Counted from the stretch's first letter, positions 9,014 to 21,051 are shown. The stretch: 64,000 nucleotides of DNA from Aliivibrio sp. S4MY1 (GCF_028765545.1 NZ_JARACP010000007.1:178043-242042), one strand, 5' to 3'. The notes: generated from the sequence alone by a model not told the origin. Made by a program: numbers and translations.

Positions 9014-10639
9014 ATGAAAATTATTGCGCGCATACTCATAACGGCAACAGGATTATTTAGTCTTGTTGGTTGCTATGATGCGGGGATTAAACAAACAATC
9101 CATGAAACAGGGTTCGTTTACTGTGAGTCAGGAAATCTGGATACTTTTAATCCACAAATCTCTGATGAAAACAGTATTCTTGAGGCCGTTAGCGCTCAGA
9201 TCTATGATCGCCTGCTTATTATTGATCCCGTTACGCAAAAACCATCGCCAAATTTAGCCAGCGAGTGGCAAGTTGATCAGACAGGTACCGTTTATACTTT
9301 TACCTTGCAACCTAACGTTGCATTTCATACCACCGACTTATTTACACCAACGCGCTTTTTAAATGCTAATGATGTGGTTTTTAGTTTTGATCGTATCATA
9401 AATCCTGATAATTCGTACCACAATGTCAATTCTGGGCACTATCCATGGTTTGATAGTATCAATTTTCCTCAAACAGTAACCTCAATCAAAGCCATCAACC
9501 CACATCAGGTTCAATTCACGCTTTCTTCGCCTGACAATACCTTTTTATCTTCTTTAGCCACCTCTTACGCGGTTATTCTGTCCAAAGAGTATGCTCAGCA
9601 ACTTGCGGCTTCTGACGATAAAAACTTAATTGATTCACTACCTGTTGGTACTGGTCCTTTTAAACTGTCGCAATTTCAAAAAAGTGAAATGGTACGTTTA
9701 AAACGACACGATAACTACTGGCAAGGTAAGGCTAAGATGTCGCAAGTGGTATTTGATATATCAAGTAGAGGGACAGGTTCATTAGCAAAACTACTGCGCC
9801 AAGAGTGCGATGTGGTAGCAAACCCTATATCCAGTCAATTACCTATTATTATTGAAAATGACGAATTGACCCTGTTTTCGCAAACGGCAACCAATGTTGC
9901 TTTTATTGCTATCAATACAGAGAATCCATTATTACAGGATCAGCGCGTACGTAAAGCACTCAATTTTGCAATTGACCGTTCAAGCTTAATTAACTCTGTT
10001 TACTATAATTCAGGTATTGAGGCAAAATCGATCTTACCCCCTGCTTCTTGGGCTTATGGTAATGACAGCTCTTTTATTCGCTATAATCTAAATTACGCAA
10101 AAGGATTATTACGTGAAGCTGGTATAGAAGATGAAATTGAACTGACGATGTGGGTGCCTCTTGATAATAACTCTTATAATCCAAGCCCTAAAAAGTCAGC
10201 TGAAATCATTCAGAGCAATTTTGCAGATATCGGGATTAAGCTTAAATTAATTACTAGCGATTTATTAAACCGTAATGAACTCGCAGAGAATAACATCGAT
10301 TTAGTATTAACTGGCTGGAATGCTAACAGCTCAGATCCTGATACTATGCTTCGACCACTGCTTTCTTGTGATGCAAAACAAGCGGGATTCGGTGTTGCCA
10401 ATTGGTGTAATGAGGAGTTTGATTTCTTGCTTGATTTAGCAAAAGAAACTAACCAACCTCGCTATCGTATTAACTTATATCGTCAGATCCAAAATCTATT
10501 GAGCGAAGAAATGCCAATAATACCATTAGCACATGGCGTAAAATATCAAGCGAACCAATCTTCGTTACAGGGTTTTACATTAAGCCCATTCAATACCTAT
10601 CCATTCCATAAAATTATCAGAATTAAGGAGGAGATATAA
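9014..10639 (+). CDS. sapA: Sap ABC transporter, periplasmic substrate-binding lipoprotein
   Basis: A 541-residue family 5 solute-binding protein. The N-terminus has a lipoprotein signal with lipobox LVGC (C20), so it is probably anchored to the periplasmic face of the inner membrane. In Salmonella and Haemophilus SapA binds antimicrobial peptides; in E. coli the sapBCDF genes are linked to putrescine export and potassium uptake. Substrate here is unknown. It is the first gene of sapABCDF, and its stop overlaps the sapB start by one base. Confidence 0.93.
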   Translation: MKIIARILITATGLFSLVGCYDAGIKQTIHETGFVYCESGNLDTFNPQISDENSILEAVSAQIYDRLLIIDPVTQKPSPNLASEWQVDQTGTVYTFTLQPNVAFHTTDLFTPTRFLNANDVVFSFDRIINPDNSYHNVNSGHYPWFDSINFPQTVTSIKAINPHQVQFTLSSPDNTFLSSLATSYAVILSKEYAQQLAASDDKNLIDSLPVGTGPFKLSQFQKSEMVRLKRHDNYWQGKAKMSQVVFDISSRGTGSLAKLLRQECDVVANPISSQLPIIIENDELTLFSQTATNVAFIAINTENPLLQDQRVRKALNFAIDRSSLINSVYYNSGIEAKSILPPASWAYGNDSSFIRYNLNYAKGLLREAGIEDEIELTMWVPLDNNSYNPSPKKSAEIIQSNFADIGIKLKLITSDLLNRNELAENNIDLVLTGWNANSSDPDTMLRPLLSCDAKQAGFGVANWCNEEFDFLLDLAKETNQPRYRINLYRQIQNLLSEEMPIIPLAHGVKYQANQSSLQGFTLSPFNTYPFHKIIRIKEEI

Positions 10640-11601
10640 TGTGGATTTACACGATACGACGTTTTAATTTATTCATTATTACGCTATTGATCCTAACCTT
10701 AATTGGTTTCAATATTCTACGTCTTGACGATAGCTCGGCATGGGCGCAAACCTCTTTCTTCTCAGGGTGGTTCACCTACTTGGGTCAGCTAACTAGCGGA
10801 AACCTTGGTGTGAACGAATACGGTGTAACTATGCTAGATGAAATTCTGCGTGTTTTCCCTGCTACCATCGAATTGTGCTTCTTTGCCTTTTTTATAGCTC
10901 TTATCATAGGGACCCCTGTTGGGACCATTGCAGGTATGCGTCAAGGCAAACCAATGGATACCTTTATTTCATCCATTGCTTTACTTGGCTACGCTATGCC
11001 TTTGTTTTGGATAGCATTAATATTACTTATGTTTTTTAGCTTACAGCTTGGTATTACTCCTGTTTCTGGTCGTTACAGTTTGTTGTATGAATTTGATACT
11101 AAAACGGGTTTTGCCTTTATCGATGTATTAGCTTCTAACTCTCCTTACCGTGCAGAAATGCTCGAAAACATTATTCAGCACTTAATATTACCTACGTTGG
11201 TACTTTCAATTGCACCAATGACAGAAGTCATTCGCTTGATGCGCTCTTCTGTTTCTACGGTAATTACTCAAAATTATATTAAAGTCGCTCATACAAAAGG
11301 GCTGTCTAAATTTCAAATTATGATTAAGCATATTATTCGTAATGCGCTCCCGCCTATTATCCCGAAACTAGGCATACAACTATCAGGCCTATTTACTGCG
11401 GCTATTTTAACTGAATCTATTTTTAACTGGCCAGGCATTGGTCGCTGGCTTTTGGATGCTATTATTAATCAAGATTTTGTTGCTGTTCAAGCAGGAGTAA
11501 TTACTGTTGCTTCATTTATTTTATTAGCAAATATCCTATCTGATTTATTAGGTGCAGCGGTAAACCCATTAGTAAGGAAAGAGTTCTATGCTCTCAAATA
11601 G
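10639..11601 (+). CDS. sapB: Sap ABC transporter permease B
   Basis: A 320-residue inner-membrane permease of the DppB/OppB type. An N-terminal span is followed by five more, with the EAA loop HTKGLSKFQIMIKHIIRNALP that contacts the ATPases. It pairs with SapC to form the channel. It overlaps sapA by one base and sapC by 14 bases, indicating a tightly coupled operon. Confidence 0.94.
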   Translation: MWIYTIRRFNLFIITLLILTLIGFNILRLDDSSAWAQTSFFSGWFTYLGQLTSGNLGVNEYGVTMLDEILRVFPATIELCFFAFFIALIIGTPVGTIAGMRQGKPMDTFISSIALLGYAMPLFWIALILLMFFSLQLGITPVSGRYSLLYEFDTKTGFAFIDVLASNSPYRAEMLENIIQHLILPTLVLSIAPMTEVIRLMRSSVSTVITQNYIKVAHTKGLSKFQIMIKHIIRNALPPIIPKLGIQLSGLFTAAILTESIFNWPGIGRWLLDAIINQDFVAVQAGVITVASFILLANILSDLLGAAVNPLVRKEFYALK

Positions 11602-12475
11602 TGTTTATCAAGAAGAACATATTCCAACACAAATGGAACGTTTTTGGCAGAGCTTTCGAGCTAACTCTTTAGCTATGTTTGGGTTTTGGTGTTTATTATT
11701 AATTATAATAATTACCATAACTTCACCATGGTTAAGCCCTTATGATCCTCAATGGCAATCAGATAACCTATTAATGCCGCCATCATGGAGTGCTGAAGGT
11801 GATGTGGCGTTCTTCTTGGGTACTGATGATTTAGGTCGAGATATTCTCTCTCGATTATTGATGGGCTCACAGTTAACCTTTGGTTACGCGGTCATTGTGG
11901 CTTTATTTTCAGGTTTTGTTGGCTGCACCATTGGTATATTTGCTGGCATGACTAAAGGTTTATTATCCAGCACTTTAAATCACCTGTTAGATACGATTCT
12001 ATCTATCCCTTCTCTTTTACTGGCTATTATTTTTGTGGCTTTCTTAGGGTTTGGGGAATTTAATATTTTATTGGCAATCTGGTTAGCTCTCATTCCTCGT
12101 TTCATACGTGCTGTATACACCGCGGTTCATAATGAGGTAGAAAAAGATTATGTTCTTGCTGCTCGCCTAGATGGTGCGAACGACTTCTACCTTTTATGGA
12201 ATTCTGTACTTCCAAATATTCTTATTGTTATCGTCGCAGAAATGACATTAGCAATTTCAGTGGCTATTTTAGATATTACCGCTCTGGGTTTTCTCGGTTT
12301 AGGCGCACAAACACCTAGTCCTGAATGGGGAGTAATATTAGGCGACTCTATTGAGTTAATTTATACTGCTCCGTGGACAGTAACGTTACCAGGTATCGTC
12401 ATTACTTTTACAGTTATTATCATTAACTTAGTTGGTGATGGTATTCAACGTGCATTAAATGCGGGGACAGAGTAA
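11588..12475 (+). CDS. sapC: Sap ABC transporter permease C
   Basis: A 295-residue DppC/OppC-type permease. It has the characteristic segment [17 protein letters not shown] after the first span, and an EAA loop, [20 protein letters not shown]. It forms the heteromeric membrane pore with SapB. The start lies inside the end of sapB, and the stop overlaps the sapD start (TAATG). Confidence 0.94.
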   Translation: MLSNSVYQEEHIPTQMERFWQSFRANSLAMFGFWCLLLIIIITITSPWLSPYDPQWQSDNLLMPPSWSAEGDVAFFLGTDDLGRDILSRLLMGSQLTFGYAVIVALFSGFVGCTIGIFAGMTKGLLSSTLNHLLDTILSIPSLLLAIIFVAFLGFGEFNILLAIWLALIPRFIRAVYTAVHNEVEKDYVLAARLDGANDFYLLWNSVLPNILIVIVAEMTLAISVAILDITALGFLGLGAQTPSPEWGVILGDSIELIYTAPWTVTLPGIVITFTVIIINLVGDGIQRALNAGTE

Positions 12476-13488
12476 TGCCTTTATTAGATATTCGTCACTT
12501 AACCATTGAATTAGAGACTCCTCAAGGCATGGTGAAAGCCGTTGATCGTATGAGTTTAACACTTAATGAAGGTGAAATTCGCGGGTTAGTAGGTGAATCA
12601 GGTTCAGGTAAGTCTCTTGTCGCTAAAGCAATTTTAGGGATCACTAAAGATAACTGGAAGATCAGTGCTGATAGAATGCGATTAGGTAATATTGACCTTC
12701 TGGCATTGTCACCAAAAGAACGCCGCCGAGTTATTGGACGTGAAATGGCGATGATATTCCAAGAACCCTCGACCTGTCTAGACCCATCAGAGCAAGTTGG
12801 TAACCAATTAAAAGAAGCGATACCATCAAAATACTTTACTGGTAGTTGGTGGCAGCGTTGGAACTGGCGTACGAAAGGCGCTATTGCTCTACTTCATAAA
12901 GTAGGGATCAAGGATCATAAGCGCATAATGAAATGCTATCCGTATGAGTTAACGGATGGTGAATGCCAAAAAGTAATGATCGCTATGGCTATTGCCAATA
13001 AGCCTCGTATCTTAATTGCTGATGAACCAACCGATGAATTGGATGCCGTAACTCAGTCACAAATATTCCGTTTATTAAGCCGTATGAATCAAGTCAATAA
13101 CACCACGATTCTATTGATCAGCCATGACTTAATTACCTTAACGCAATGGGTAGATAGAATCACCGTAATGTACTGCGGTCAATCAGTTGAGTCTGCTTGT
13201 CGTAAGGATATTTTGGAAACACCAAAGCACCCTTATACCAAGGCACTTCTACGAGCTATGCCTGATTTTAGCCAAGATGGGATCCCTCATAAAGCTAAAT
13301 TAGAATCATTACCAGGAACAATTCCACCATTACAGCATTTACCTATTGGTTGCCGTTTAGGCCCCCGTTGTCCTTATGCTCAAAGAAAATGCGTACAAGT
13401 CCCTGAAGGTCGCAAAGTGAAAGATCACAAATTTAGCTGCCATTTCCCATTAAACTTTGAGGAGAAGAAGAATGACTGCGCTTCTTGA
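12475..13488 (+). CDS. sapD: Sap ABC transporter ATP-binding protein D
   Basis: A 337-residue ATPase with Walker A GESGSGKS (residues 40-47), Walker B ILIADEP and the C-terminal oligopeptide-transporter domain with a Cys cluster ([14 protein letters not shown]). The ABC signature reads LTDGE in place of LSGGE, a deviation shared with E. coli SapD (LTEGE as I recall it). E. coli SapD, formerly TrkE, supports Trk potassium uptake. It overlaps the start of sapF by 17 bases. Confidence 0.94.
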   Translation: MPLLDIRHLTIELETPQGMVKAVDRMSLTLNEGEIRGLVGESGSGKSLVAKAILGITKDNWKISADRMRLGNIDLLALSPKERRRVIGREMAMIFQEPSTCLDPSEQVGNQLKEAIPSKYFTGSWWQRWNWRTKGAIALLHKVGIKDHKRIMKCYPYELTDGECQKVMIAMAIANKPRILIADEPTDELDAVTQSQIFRLLSRMNQVNNTTILLISHDLITLTQWVDRITVMYCGQSVESACRKDILETPKHPYTKALLRAMPDFSQDGIPHKAKLESLPGTIPPLQHLPIGCRLGPRCPYAQRKCVQVPEGRKVKDHKFSCHFPLNFEEKKNDCAS

Positions 13489-14296
13489 GGTCACTGATCT
13501 TAAAAAAGATTACGTTTTTCGTACTGGATTATTTCGCAAACAAGTACGAGAAGCGGTTAAGCCCGTAAGCTTTTCATTAGAAGCGGGACAAACAATAGGT
13601 TTTATTGGTGCAAACGGCTCAGGCAAATCAACATTAGCAAGAATGCTTGCAGGTGTTGTTGAACCTACTTCTGGCATCATTAAAGTTAATGGTGAGATTC
13701 TAGATTACAAAGATTTTCAAACTCGTTGTAAGCTAATACGCATGATTTTTCAGGACCCTAACTCATCGTTAAATCCTCGAATTCAAATAGGTCGCATTCT
13801 AGAAGGCCCATTGAAACGTAATACCAGCATGCCTCCTGAAGCAAGAGAGCGCCGTGTTAAAGATACTTTGCAACGCGTTGGCTTATTACCTGAACATGCT
13901 TACTTCTACCCACAAATGCTGGCAACAGGCCAAAAACAGAGGGTTTGTTTGGCTCGAGCTTTAATCTTACAACCGTCTATTATTGTTGCAGATGAAGCCC
14001 TGAATGGACTCGATATGGCGATGCGTTCTCAGATCATTAACTTATTCTTAGAGCTTCAACAAGAGATGGCCATTTCATTTATCTACGTATCGCAACATAT
14101 TGGTGTAGTGAAACACATTACTGATAAAGTGATGGTAATGCATGAAGGGGAAGTGGTAGAAAAAGGCCCAACCCAAGAGATCTTTGCAAACCCTCAACAC
14201 TCTATTACACAGCGTCTTTTAGCTAGCCATTTTGACGCCCCTACACATGATAGAAAGCAGCGCATTAGTGCAGCGACACCTAAAATTGAGTGTTAG
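13472..14296 (+). CDS. sapF: Sap ABC transporter ATP-binding protein F
   Basis: The second ATPase of the Sap system, 274 residues, with Walker A GANGSGKS, signature LATGQKQR and Walker B IIVADEA. The start is the ATG at 13472, preceded by GAGGAGAAG. A TTG at 13457 would add only RRRR translated from the ribosome site, so I rejected it. It is the last gene of the operon and is followed by a strong hairpin. Confidence 0.94.
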   Translation: MTALLEVTDLKKDYVFRTGLFRKQVREAVKPVSFSLEAGQTIGFIGANGSGKSTLARMLAGVVEPTSGIIKVNGEILDYKDFQTRCKLIRMIFQDPNSSLNPRIQIGRILEGPLKRNTSMPPEARERRVKDTLQRVGLLPEHAYFYPQMLATGQKQRVCLARALILQPSIIVADEALNGLDMAMRSQIINLFLELQQEMAISFIYVSQHIGVVKHITDKVMVMHEGEVVEKGPTQEIFANPQHSITQRLLASHFDAPTHDRKQRISAATPKIEC

Positions 14297-14312
14297 ATTA
14301 AACTAAATAAAT

Positions 14313-14342
14313 CCCATCTCTATTATCAATAATAAAGATGGG
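14313..14342 (+). terminator. Hairpin after sapF
   Basis: CCCATCT (14313-14319) pairs with AGATGGG (14336-14342), with an inner TATTAT/ATAATA extension. Only a weak T-run follows, so it may act as a 3' stabiliser or partial terminator. Confidence 0.55.
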
Positions 14343-14428
14343 ACCATTTAATCTCAACTAGGGATAAGAAAGTCGAGTAATAAGTTTTTCATGTACTTAA
14401 ATTAAACCAATAAGTCAGTCATATTAAT

Positions 14429-16165
14429 TTAGATAGATACCAAGATTGCGCGGCTACTTAACCCACTTTCTAAAGTCAGTAATAACATCTGCGCAGGCTC
14501 GTCATTCAGTTGCTCGCCTGTCCAAAAATCACGCCAAATTGAAGGCTGATCAGCCACTAACGTGTGCTCCATTGGCTCATCATCATAATTAAAGACACAA
14601 TGAAGCTCATGCTGATGATTAAGTCGAAGTGTACAGTGACGATTCGATAATGATTTAAACTGGGCTGAATCTTGTGTTAGACGATGACGTGACAATAGAT
14701 TCTTCCATGTCTTCTTCGCAAAGTTATTCAACTCAGGTAACGGGTCACCAGATAAGGCTAATCCGCCAGAGGCTAAGATCACATTGCGGTGAAATTCATA
14801 ATCTTTTCGTTCTGCCCCTTGATTAGGTAAGGAAATTAACGTGATACAATCCGGATCAATTTGCCATAATTTACGATGTTGCCAGCTTCGATAAAATGTT
14901 TCTTTTGCAATTTGCTCAAATCGCTCGGCTTTTCTCTCTACATCATCAGAGACGCGCATTGCATCCACAAGACCTAAAGATGGCCACATTGGCGCATTAC
15001 ACCCTAGAATTAACGCCTCTCCAGCACCATTAATAATGGCTTGCATACCTAAACGATAGGCTTCAACTCCTGTGATCCCTGACTGAACACGAGCACCTTT
15101 TAATGAGCCCCAGTAATTTGCATCCAATTTGAAAAGTTCAACTCCCCACTCCTCTCTCATGGTTCGAATCACTTCAGTTAAATGAATCTGCACTGCTTGC
15201 TTTGAAGTATCAAGAATATACCAAGGTGTACAACGCCACCCCCCATAAGTGATATCTTCCGCTTTTAATAAATCACCATTTTCATGACGCACAAACCAAT
15301 CTGGATGATTTTTAAAGATCTCTGACTCTGGTTGAGCAATAAACGGAGCAATCCAAATAGCGGGCTTTTTACCTTTGCTTTTTATTGCCGTTAATAAGCT
15401 TTCAATACCATTAGGAAATTTATTTGACGGTGTTAACCAATCACCCATAAATGCTTGATAACCGTCATCCAGTAAGATCCACTCAAGCTCTTCTTGTTCA
15501 TTGCTCATCACTTCAAGGTTATCTAAGACGTTTTGTTCGGTTACATCTGCATAATAGGCATACCATGAACACCATCCAACAGGCGCACTTTGCTTTACTC
15601 CTGCTCTAATCGGATGCTGTTGTTGTACTTTTGCGGCATAAAGTTCATACATTTCATCAAGTGAATCCGCTTGAATAACAGTAACCGCTTCCATTTCATT
15701 ACTAGCCCAATCCTGAGGGTGGGTATGCTCCCCATCAAGAAATGCCATTACGTTCATTTCACCTTGATGTTGATGTATTTCAAAATACCCAGCAAAGCGA
15801 TAGCACGACGTGAACCCAAATAGTGTAAAACCATCAGACTGCTCAATGACTAAATAGTTGTAGAAACGTTTTTTGGCTTTTTCTGAATATAAACGGTAAC
15901 TGGCGTTATTATCTGGGCAACGACCTATATCTTGAGGAGAGCTAACCTGACCACCCGTTTGAGATAGCATTTGAAAGCCATCGCCTAAAATCTTAGCATC
16001 ATGCTCTAATTGTGTTGGGAACTGTAAAACAAGATAATGATCATTGATAGGCAAATTATGAATGCCAGCAAAACGCATAGTAACTTGGTCATCTTGCAGC
16101 TCATAAACTAAATCGGTTTGAACAGGAATGGTTTCTTGTCCGCATAAGAAAAATAATGGGTTCAT
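14429..16165 (-). CDS. Alpha-galactosidase (GH36-like)
   Basis: Predicted cytoplasmic hydrolase of alpha-galactosides such as melibiose or raffinose sugars. The clan GH-D barrel motifs are visible: WILLDDGYQ, LFKLDANYWG (nucleophile Asp) and MRVSDDVER (acid/base Asp). No signal peptide is seen with the chosen start. ATG codons lie at 16168 and 16165; AGGAAG at 16172-16177 fits 16165 best, giving 578 residues. An ATG at 16243 has no ribosome site. No sugar transporter or regulator is adjacent, so substrate and induction are unclear. Confidence 0.85.
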   Translation of the reverse strand: MNPLFFLCGQETIPVQTDLVYELQDDQVTMRFAGIHNLPINDHYLVLQFPTQLEHDAKILGDGFQMLSQTGGQVSSPQDIGRCPDNNASYRLYSEKAKKRFYNYLVIEQSDGFTLFGFTSCYRFAGYFEIHQHQGEMNVMAFLDGEHTHPQDWASNEMEAVTVIQADSLDEMYELYAAKVQQQHPIRAGVKQSAPVGWCSWYAYYADVTEQNVLDNLEVMSNEQEELEWILLDDGYQAFMGDWLTPSNKFPNGIESLLTAIKSKGKKPAIWIAPFIAQPESEIFKNHPDWFVRHENGDLLKAEDITYGGWRCTPWYILDTSKQAVQIHLTEVIRTMREEWGVELFKLDANYWGSLKGARVQSGITGVEAYRLGMQAIINGAGEALILGCNAPMWPSLGLVDAMRVSDDVERKAERFEQIAKETFYRSWQHRKLWQIDPDCITLISLPNQGAERKDYEFHRNVILASGGLALSGDPLPELNNFAKKTWKNLLSRHRLTQDSAQFKSLSNRHCTLRLNHQHELHCVFNYDDEPMEHTLVADQPSIWRDFWTGEQLNDEPAQMLLLTLESGLSSRAILVSI

Positions 16166-16296
16166 CATGCACTTCCTACTGCTCGTTTCTATAACGAAAT
16201 TAATCAGATAACTGTGTAATTTCCATAGAATACTACTATTCAAGATACAAGCAACAATAACAGATGAAGGGCGAGAGTTTGGAGGGGTTAAACATC

Positions 16297-16333
16297 AAAA
16301 ATACCAAGCCAGTATCATTAATACTGACTTGGT
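16297..16333 (-). terminator. Rho-independent terminator of the chemoreceptor gene
   Basis: ACCAAG-C-CAGTAT (16303-16315) pairs with ATACTG-A-CTTGGT (16321-16333). On the minus strand the stem is followed by TATTTTT. It separates the chemoreceptor gene from the alpha-galactosidase gene. Confidence 0.8.
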
Positions 16334-16349
16334 AAACTACTCAATAAAC

Positions 16350-18335
16350 TTATACTTTAAAGAATAATAATTGTTCTCTTTGGTTTTCAGAAAGTTCAGA
16401 TAAATGCTGGCTAGCTTGCGCAGATTCTTTAATCCCTTCTACGTTCTGATTAATACTCTCAGTGATTACATTAACGTTTTCACTAATAGACTCTATCGCT
16501 CTACTTTGCTCATTGGCTGCTGTTGCCATTTCTGCATTGGTCTGAGAGATAAGCTCTATTGAATCAGAAATACTTAATAATTGATTATTTGTATCAAGAC
16601 TCATCTGAGCAGTTTTATGAATCATATTAATAGACTGATTAACTGAATCAACTACAGTCAATGATTTTTGCTGTAAGTTATTAATGATATCTTGAATATT
16701 CTGAGTTGACTGTTGAGTCTTAGCTGCAAGCACGCGAACTTCATCAGCAACAACCGCAAAACCTCGACCACTCTCACCAGCACGTGCCGCTTCAATCGCT
16801 GCGTTTAATGCTAGTAGGTTCGTTTGCTCAGAAATAGAATCGATAACTGTAATCACTTCACTAATACGATCCGTTTGGTCTTTCAGTATCATAACCTCAG
16901 AAGAGGTTTCATCCATTTGGGCCGCAAGATCTTGACTTAATTTCACCCCTTCTGCAGCAGATTGAGCTCCATCGCGGCTCATACCTAATACTTCTTTAGC
17001 TTTAATATCCGCTTGATTTGCAGATGCATCTACTTGATTCGCAGAAGCGGCTAATTCAGTAATTGCTGTTGCAATCAAATCAACTTGAGATTTTTGATCT
17101 GATGCATTCGCTTCACTTTGTACCATAATTGCGGCTAGTTCCGTTGACGATGAAGAAACTTCTTCACCAACGTTACGTAAACTGCTAATCATATTTTGTA
17201 AGCGAACTACTGTGCTGTCTGTATTTTTACATAACTCACCAATTTCATTGTCACTTGATTGATTATTCAATGAATCTAGACGGCCATTTGAAATATCTGA
17301 CATCTGCTCTTGAAGTACTAAAATTGGTTTAGTTACGATCTGAGCAATAACAACACCAATAATTAAAGAAATAATTACAGTCGCAGTTAGAGCCGTTAAC
17401 AACAACGTCTGACTTTCAGAAATTAATGCCATGTTATCTTCTGAAATACTACCATTCATCTTAGTTAGACGAACTCTTTCTTCATTTAATTCTTGATATA
17501 TTGTATTTCCAAGAGCAATTAATTCTCTCTTATTTTTATTTATTTCGTTAGTAGCATTCCATAATACAATATTAATTTCAGATTGAGATTTAAATGCAGA
17601 AGCAAGAATATTTTTAGCGTCTTCATTCTCTAATGGTTCAATCAGTTGAGCTAATGCATCAAAGTCTCTATTAACGATATCTATTCTTGGTGTTTTGCTT
17701 ACCGATGTATATAAATCTTCATTAAATAGAGAAGTCATCTGAATTTCGATACGACTTGCTTTATTGTATACTTCAGGTAATACCTTTTCCCAATATAACT
17801 TTGACGCTTGACTTTGTGATGGTGAAAATATTAACTCACTTGCCTGTTGAATAGGCGTAGTTAAATACAGGGAATTACCCCATTCTTTTATCTTTTTATC
17901 ATTAAATTTTACAATCTCATCTGAGTGCTTTTTGTAATCATTCAATTGAGATATCAATAAATTCAATTCAGTTTGAAGCTGTTCAGGAGACTTAACGGCT
18001 GCCCCCATATTTTGTAACGTTCGTTGCTGATTTACCATATTAGTAAAATTAGAACTAAGCTCAGAACTAATACCATTAAAATCGATTGTGTTTAATGATT
18101 CAATATTTGTAAACCCTGCAGATACACTTAATCGAAGAGACAGTAAGCGCGACTCAGCAATAGAAACATTGCTTAGTTGATAGCTTCGGAGATCTGATAT
18201 TTGTACATTACGGTTTGTGGATTCTAACTTTGAATTCACTAAATATATAGCTAACATCATTACTACGATAGTCGCTAGAACTGGTACTAATATTTGATAT
18301 TTTGTTTTTAAATTTGAAAGTAACTTTTGCAACAT
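16350..18335 (-). CDS. Methyl-accepting chemotaxis protein
   Basis: A 661-residue transmembrane chemoreceptor. It has an N-terminal membrane segment (about 15-33), a long mostly helical periplasmic region of roughly 280 residues, a second segment (about 310-335, [20 protein letters not shown]), a HAMP linker and a cytoplasmic signalling domain. The hairpin tip contains [20 protein letters not shown] and [15 protein letters not shown], which bind CheA and CheW. The ligand is unknown. No CheR-tethering pentapeptide is seen at the C-terminus. A sigma-28-like promoter lies 36 bp upstream. Confidence 0.94.
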   Translation of the reverse strand: MLQKLLSNLKTKYQILVPVLATIVVMMLAIYLVNSKLESTNRNVQISDLRSYQLSNVSIAESRLLSLRLSVSAGFTNIESLNTIDFNGISSELSSNFTNMVNQQRTLQNMGAAVKSPEQLQTELNLLISQLNDYKKHSDEIVKFNDKKIKEWGNSLYLTTPIQQASELIFSPSQSQASKLYWEKVLPEVYNKASRIEIQMTSLFNEDLYTSVSKTPRIDIVNRDFDALAQLIEPLENEDAKNILASAFKSQSEINIVLWNATNEINKNKRELIALGNTIYQELNEERVRLTKMNGSISEDNMALISESQTLLLTALTATVIISLIIGVVIAQIVTKPILVLQEQMSDISNGRLDSLNNQSSDNEIGELCKNTDSTVVRLQNMISSLRNVGEEVSSSSTELAAIMVQSEANASDQKSQVDLIATAITELAASANQVDASANQADIKAKEVLGMSRDGAQSAAEGVKLSQDLAAQMDETSSEVMILKDQTDRISEVITVIDSISEQTNLLALNAAIEAARAGESGRGFAVVADEVRVLAAKTQQSTQNIQDIINNLQQKSLTVVDSVNQSINMIHKTAQMSLDTNNQLLSISDSIELISQTNAEMATAANEQSRAIESISENVNVITESINQNVEGIKESAQASQHLSELSENQREQLLFFKV

Positions 18336-18370
18336 TCTTGCATTATCCTAATAATTTCACCTATGTGAAT

Positions 18371-18397
18371 TTTTCGGCGAGAGGATAATACATATTA
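18371..18397 (-). promoter_or_regulatory. Candidate sigma-28 (FliA) promoter of the chemoreceptor gene
   Basis: On the minus strand TAAT (18397-18394) is separated by exactly 15 bp from GCCGAAAA (18378-18371). The consensus is TAAA-N15-GCCGATAA. The match and spacing suit a motility/chemotaxis gene; no experiment supports it here. Confidence 0.5.
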
Positions 18398-18537
18398 TGA
18401 TTTTCTCATAGCAAAATAATGCTCATTTTGAATTAATTTTAAATCAATAAAAGATAGACCATTCTTGTTATAAAATAGTATTGTTTTTTATATTTATTTT
18501 ATATATTAACAACCTTTGATGCATATAAAATAAATAT

Positions 18538-18566
18538 AAAAAAGCACCTAAATATAGGTGCTTTTT
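18538..18566 (-). terminator. Terminator after torA
   Basis: AAAAAGCACCTA and TAGGTGCTTTTT form a symmetrical stem with A and T tails, about 23 bp after the torA stop. It can work in both directions. Confidence 0.85.
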
Positions 18567-18588
18567 ACATCAATTGACTTTTATTGTC

Positions 18589-21051
18589 TTATTCAACAAT
18601 AATTGGGCCACCAAATGAAGTTACTGGTGGTACTTTACCTTTGAATTTCTCAAAGTTAACTAGACATGTATTCGCTGATGTCGCCTGAGCAAGCTCAGAT
18701 GATGGAATATCTTGTGTCAGTGTATTTGGATCGCCATAAGTACAGATTGCGCCCACTTTTTCATTTAATGGACCGTACCATGCACCTTCTTCGATACGAA
18801 TAACACCACGAGGGTAACTATCAGTAAGAACAGCACCAGCAAGAAGCTGACCACGGCCATTAAATACGCGAACTAAATCACCATCTTTAATGCCTTTTTC
18901 TTTAGCATCTTGAGGGTTAATGTATACCGGCTCACGACCTTGAACAGCGTAAGTTGCACGGAACTCTTCAGACTCACACATTTGTGAATGCAGACGCTTG
19001 TCAGGGTGACAAGATTGCATCCAGAATGGGTGTTCTTTAGAACCAGGACCACCATGTGAACGTTCAGATTTCTCGAACCACATTGGGTGACCTTGACATT
19101 CTTCATAGCCAAAACGTGCGATCTTACGGCTTGTGATTTCAATGAAACCAGAAGGTGTACCTAGTGCATTAACTTCAGGATCTTTACGGAAGTCAGCGTG
19201 ACGAACCCATGGTTTACCTTCACCGAAATCTAGAACGCCTTTTTCCCAGAATACATCAAATTCAGGCATCTCAAATTTGCCTTCGTTTGCTGTACGACAT
19301 TCAGCATAAAGTGAACGAACCCACTCCATTTCATCCATACCACGAGTATATTCTTTATGACGGCCAAAGCGACGAGTCAGTTCAGTCATGATCTCAAAGT
19401 CAGATCTTGATTGGTATAAAGGATCTACAAGCTTATGCATTGCAATTAAGCCACGTGCAGAGTATGAACCGTATTGGTCAATATCGTTGCGTTCCCATTG
19501 CGTACATGCTGGAAGTACGATATCAGAGAAACGACACGTTGCCGTCCAAGCAAAATCAATCGTTACAACTGTTTGAAGTTTTTGGAATGCTTGCTTCATG
19601 CGGTTACGATCTTGGTGGTGATGCCAAGGGTTGTTACCAGAAATAACCATCATTTTGAAATCAGGCAGTACAACTTTAGAACCATTGTAACGGATCTCTT
19701 TACCTGGTTCTAATAAACAGTCAATCCAACGTGCTACAGGAATAGTATTACTGTAACCATTGAAGTCGTTGTTATTCCACTTAGGTTCATGACCTTGATC
19801 CACGTTACGTGGGAAACCACCAGGGCCTGCAAAACCAGTAGAAGGAACACCAACACTTGAGTAGTGGTGACTGTAAGATACACCACCACCAGCAAGACCG
19901 ATTTGACCAGTCATTGCAGATAGAACGGTACCCATCCAGTATGGTTGCTCACCGTGCTGCTGACGCTGGATACACCATCCAAATAGGATTTGTGTACGAC
20001 CAGTTGCCATCATTTTCGCGAACTCACGAATTTGCTCAGGTGATACGCCACAGATCTCAGCAGCCCACTCAGGAGTTTTAACTACTTTATCTTTAGTTTC
20101 ACCAAGCACGTATTGCATAAACTCGTCAAAGCCTAGGCAGTAAGTATCAATGAATGCTTTGTCGTACAAGTTCTCAGTATACAGCGTGTAAGCCACAGCC
20201 AACATGAACGCCACATCAGTTTGTGGGTTTAAGTACATGTGGTCATTTTGTAGGTAACGCTGTGTTTTGTTTTTAACTGGATCAACAGAAAGCACATTTA
20301 CTTTACCTGCAGCTACTTTTTCTTTTAGCTTCTCAAGGTATGCGTAAGATTCATGAGTCTCACAGTTCCAACCTACTTGTAGGTTTTTAACTGGATCCGT
20401 TGCCCATAAAATAATGTTATCTGAATGCTCGATGATCTCAGACCAAGAAGTACCTTGTGCATATACTTCTGTAGAACCAAGAACGTAAGGCATGATTGTT
20501 TGACCTGCACCCGTCGAGTAGTCGCCTACTTTCTTGATGAAGTTACCATGCATACCAACCGCACGTTGCATTTGAGCAGTACAGTTGTGGAAAGAACCGG
20601 TTTGGTTCCAACCAGTTTGACCTGCATGAAGCGCCCATGGACCGTAGTCTTTTTGAACACGCTCAAGCTCACGGTAGAATAAATCTAACGCTTCATCCCA
20701 AGTTACACGTACAAAACGGTTGTTACCACGAGTCTCAGCTGAGTACTTATGTTTTTTCAGCCAATCTAAACGTACCATTGGGTAACGTACACGACTTGGG
20801 CTATAAATAATCCCTTTGATACCATTCAACATATCTGTTGGATGCTTATCCATTTCCAACGCTGTAATTTCTTGTACTTTGCCACCATAGATGTGCGCAC
20901 GGAACGCACCCCAGTGTGAGCCAGATGTACGCCATGTGCCCGTTGTTTCTGCAGCATTGGCTTTTGAAGACATTAATAGGCTTGGACCTACTAAAGATAC
21001 TGCACTTGTTGTTGCAACACCTTTTAGAAAACTTCTTCTGCTAATAGACAT
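18589..21051 (-). CDS. torA: Trimethylamine N-oxide reductase, molybdopterin subunit
   Basis: Periplasmic terminal reductase that reduces TMAO to trimethylamine in anaerobic respiration. A twin-arginine signal, [19 protein letters not shown], begins at residue 4. The 820-residue chain fits the DMSO-reductase family bis-MGD enzymes, with segments such as [16 protein letters not shown] and [17 protein letters not shown]. It is the last gene of torECA and receives electrons from TorC. No torD chaperone gene is adjacent; it may be elsewhere. Molybdate uptake genes lie a few kilobases away. Confidence 0.95.
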   Translation of the reverse strand: MSISRRSFLKGVATTSAVSLVGPSLLMSSKANAAETTGTWRTSGSHWGAFRAHIYGGKVQEITALEMDKHPTDMLNGIKGIIYSPSRVRYPMVRLDWLKKHKYSAETRGNNRFVRVTWDEALDLFYRELERVQKDYGPWALHAGQTGWNQTGSFHNCTAQMQRAVGMHGNFIKKVGDYSTGAGQTIMPYVLGSTEVYAQGTSWSEIIEHSDNIILWATDPVKNLQVGWNCETHESYAYLEKLKEKVAAGKVNVLSVDPVKNKTQRYLQNDHMYLNPQTDVAFMLAVAYTLYTENLYDKAFIDTYCLGFDEFMQYVLGETKDKVVKTPEWAAEICGVSPEQIREFAKMMATGRTQILFGWCIQRQQHGEQPYWMGTVLSAMTGQIGLAGGGVSYSHHYSSVGVPSTGFAGPGGFPRNVDQGHEPKWNNNDFNGYSNTIPVARWIDCLLEPGKEIRYNGSKVVLPDFKMMVISGNNPWHHHQDRNRMKQAFQKLQTVVTIDFAWTATCRFSDIVLPACTQWERNDIDQYGSYSARGLIAMHKLVDPLYQSRSDFEIMTELTRRFGRHKEYTRGMDEMEWVRSLYAECRTANEGKFEMPEFDVFWEKGVLDFGEGKPWVRHADFRKDPEVNALGTPSGFIEITSRKIARFGYEECQGHPMWFEKSERSHGGPGSKEHPFWMQSCHPDKRLHSQMCESEEFRATYAVQGREPVYINPQDAKEKGIKDGDLVRVFNGRGQLLAGAVLTDSYPRGVIRIEEGAWYGPLNEKVGAICTYGDPNTLTQDIPSSELAQATSANTCLVNFEKFKGKVPPVTSFGGPIIVE

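Noticed and set aside
13457..13471. Upstream TTG start for sapF
   Set aside because: The added residues are translated from the ribosome-binding site; the ATG at 13472 is well placed.
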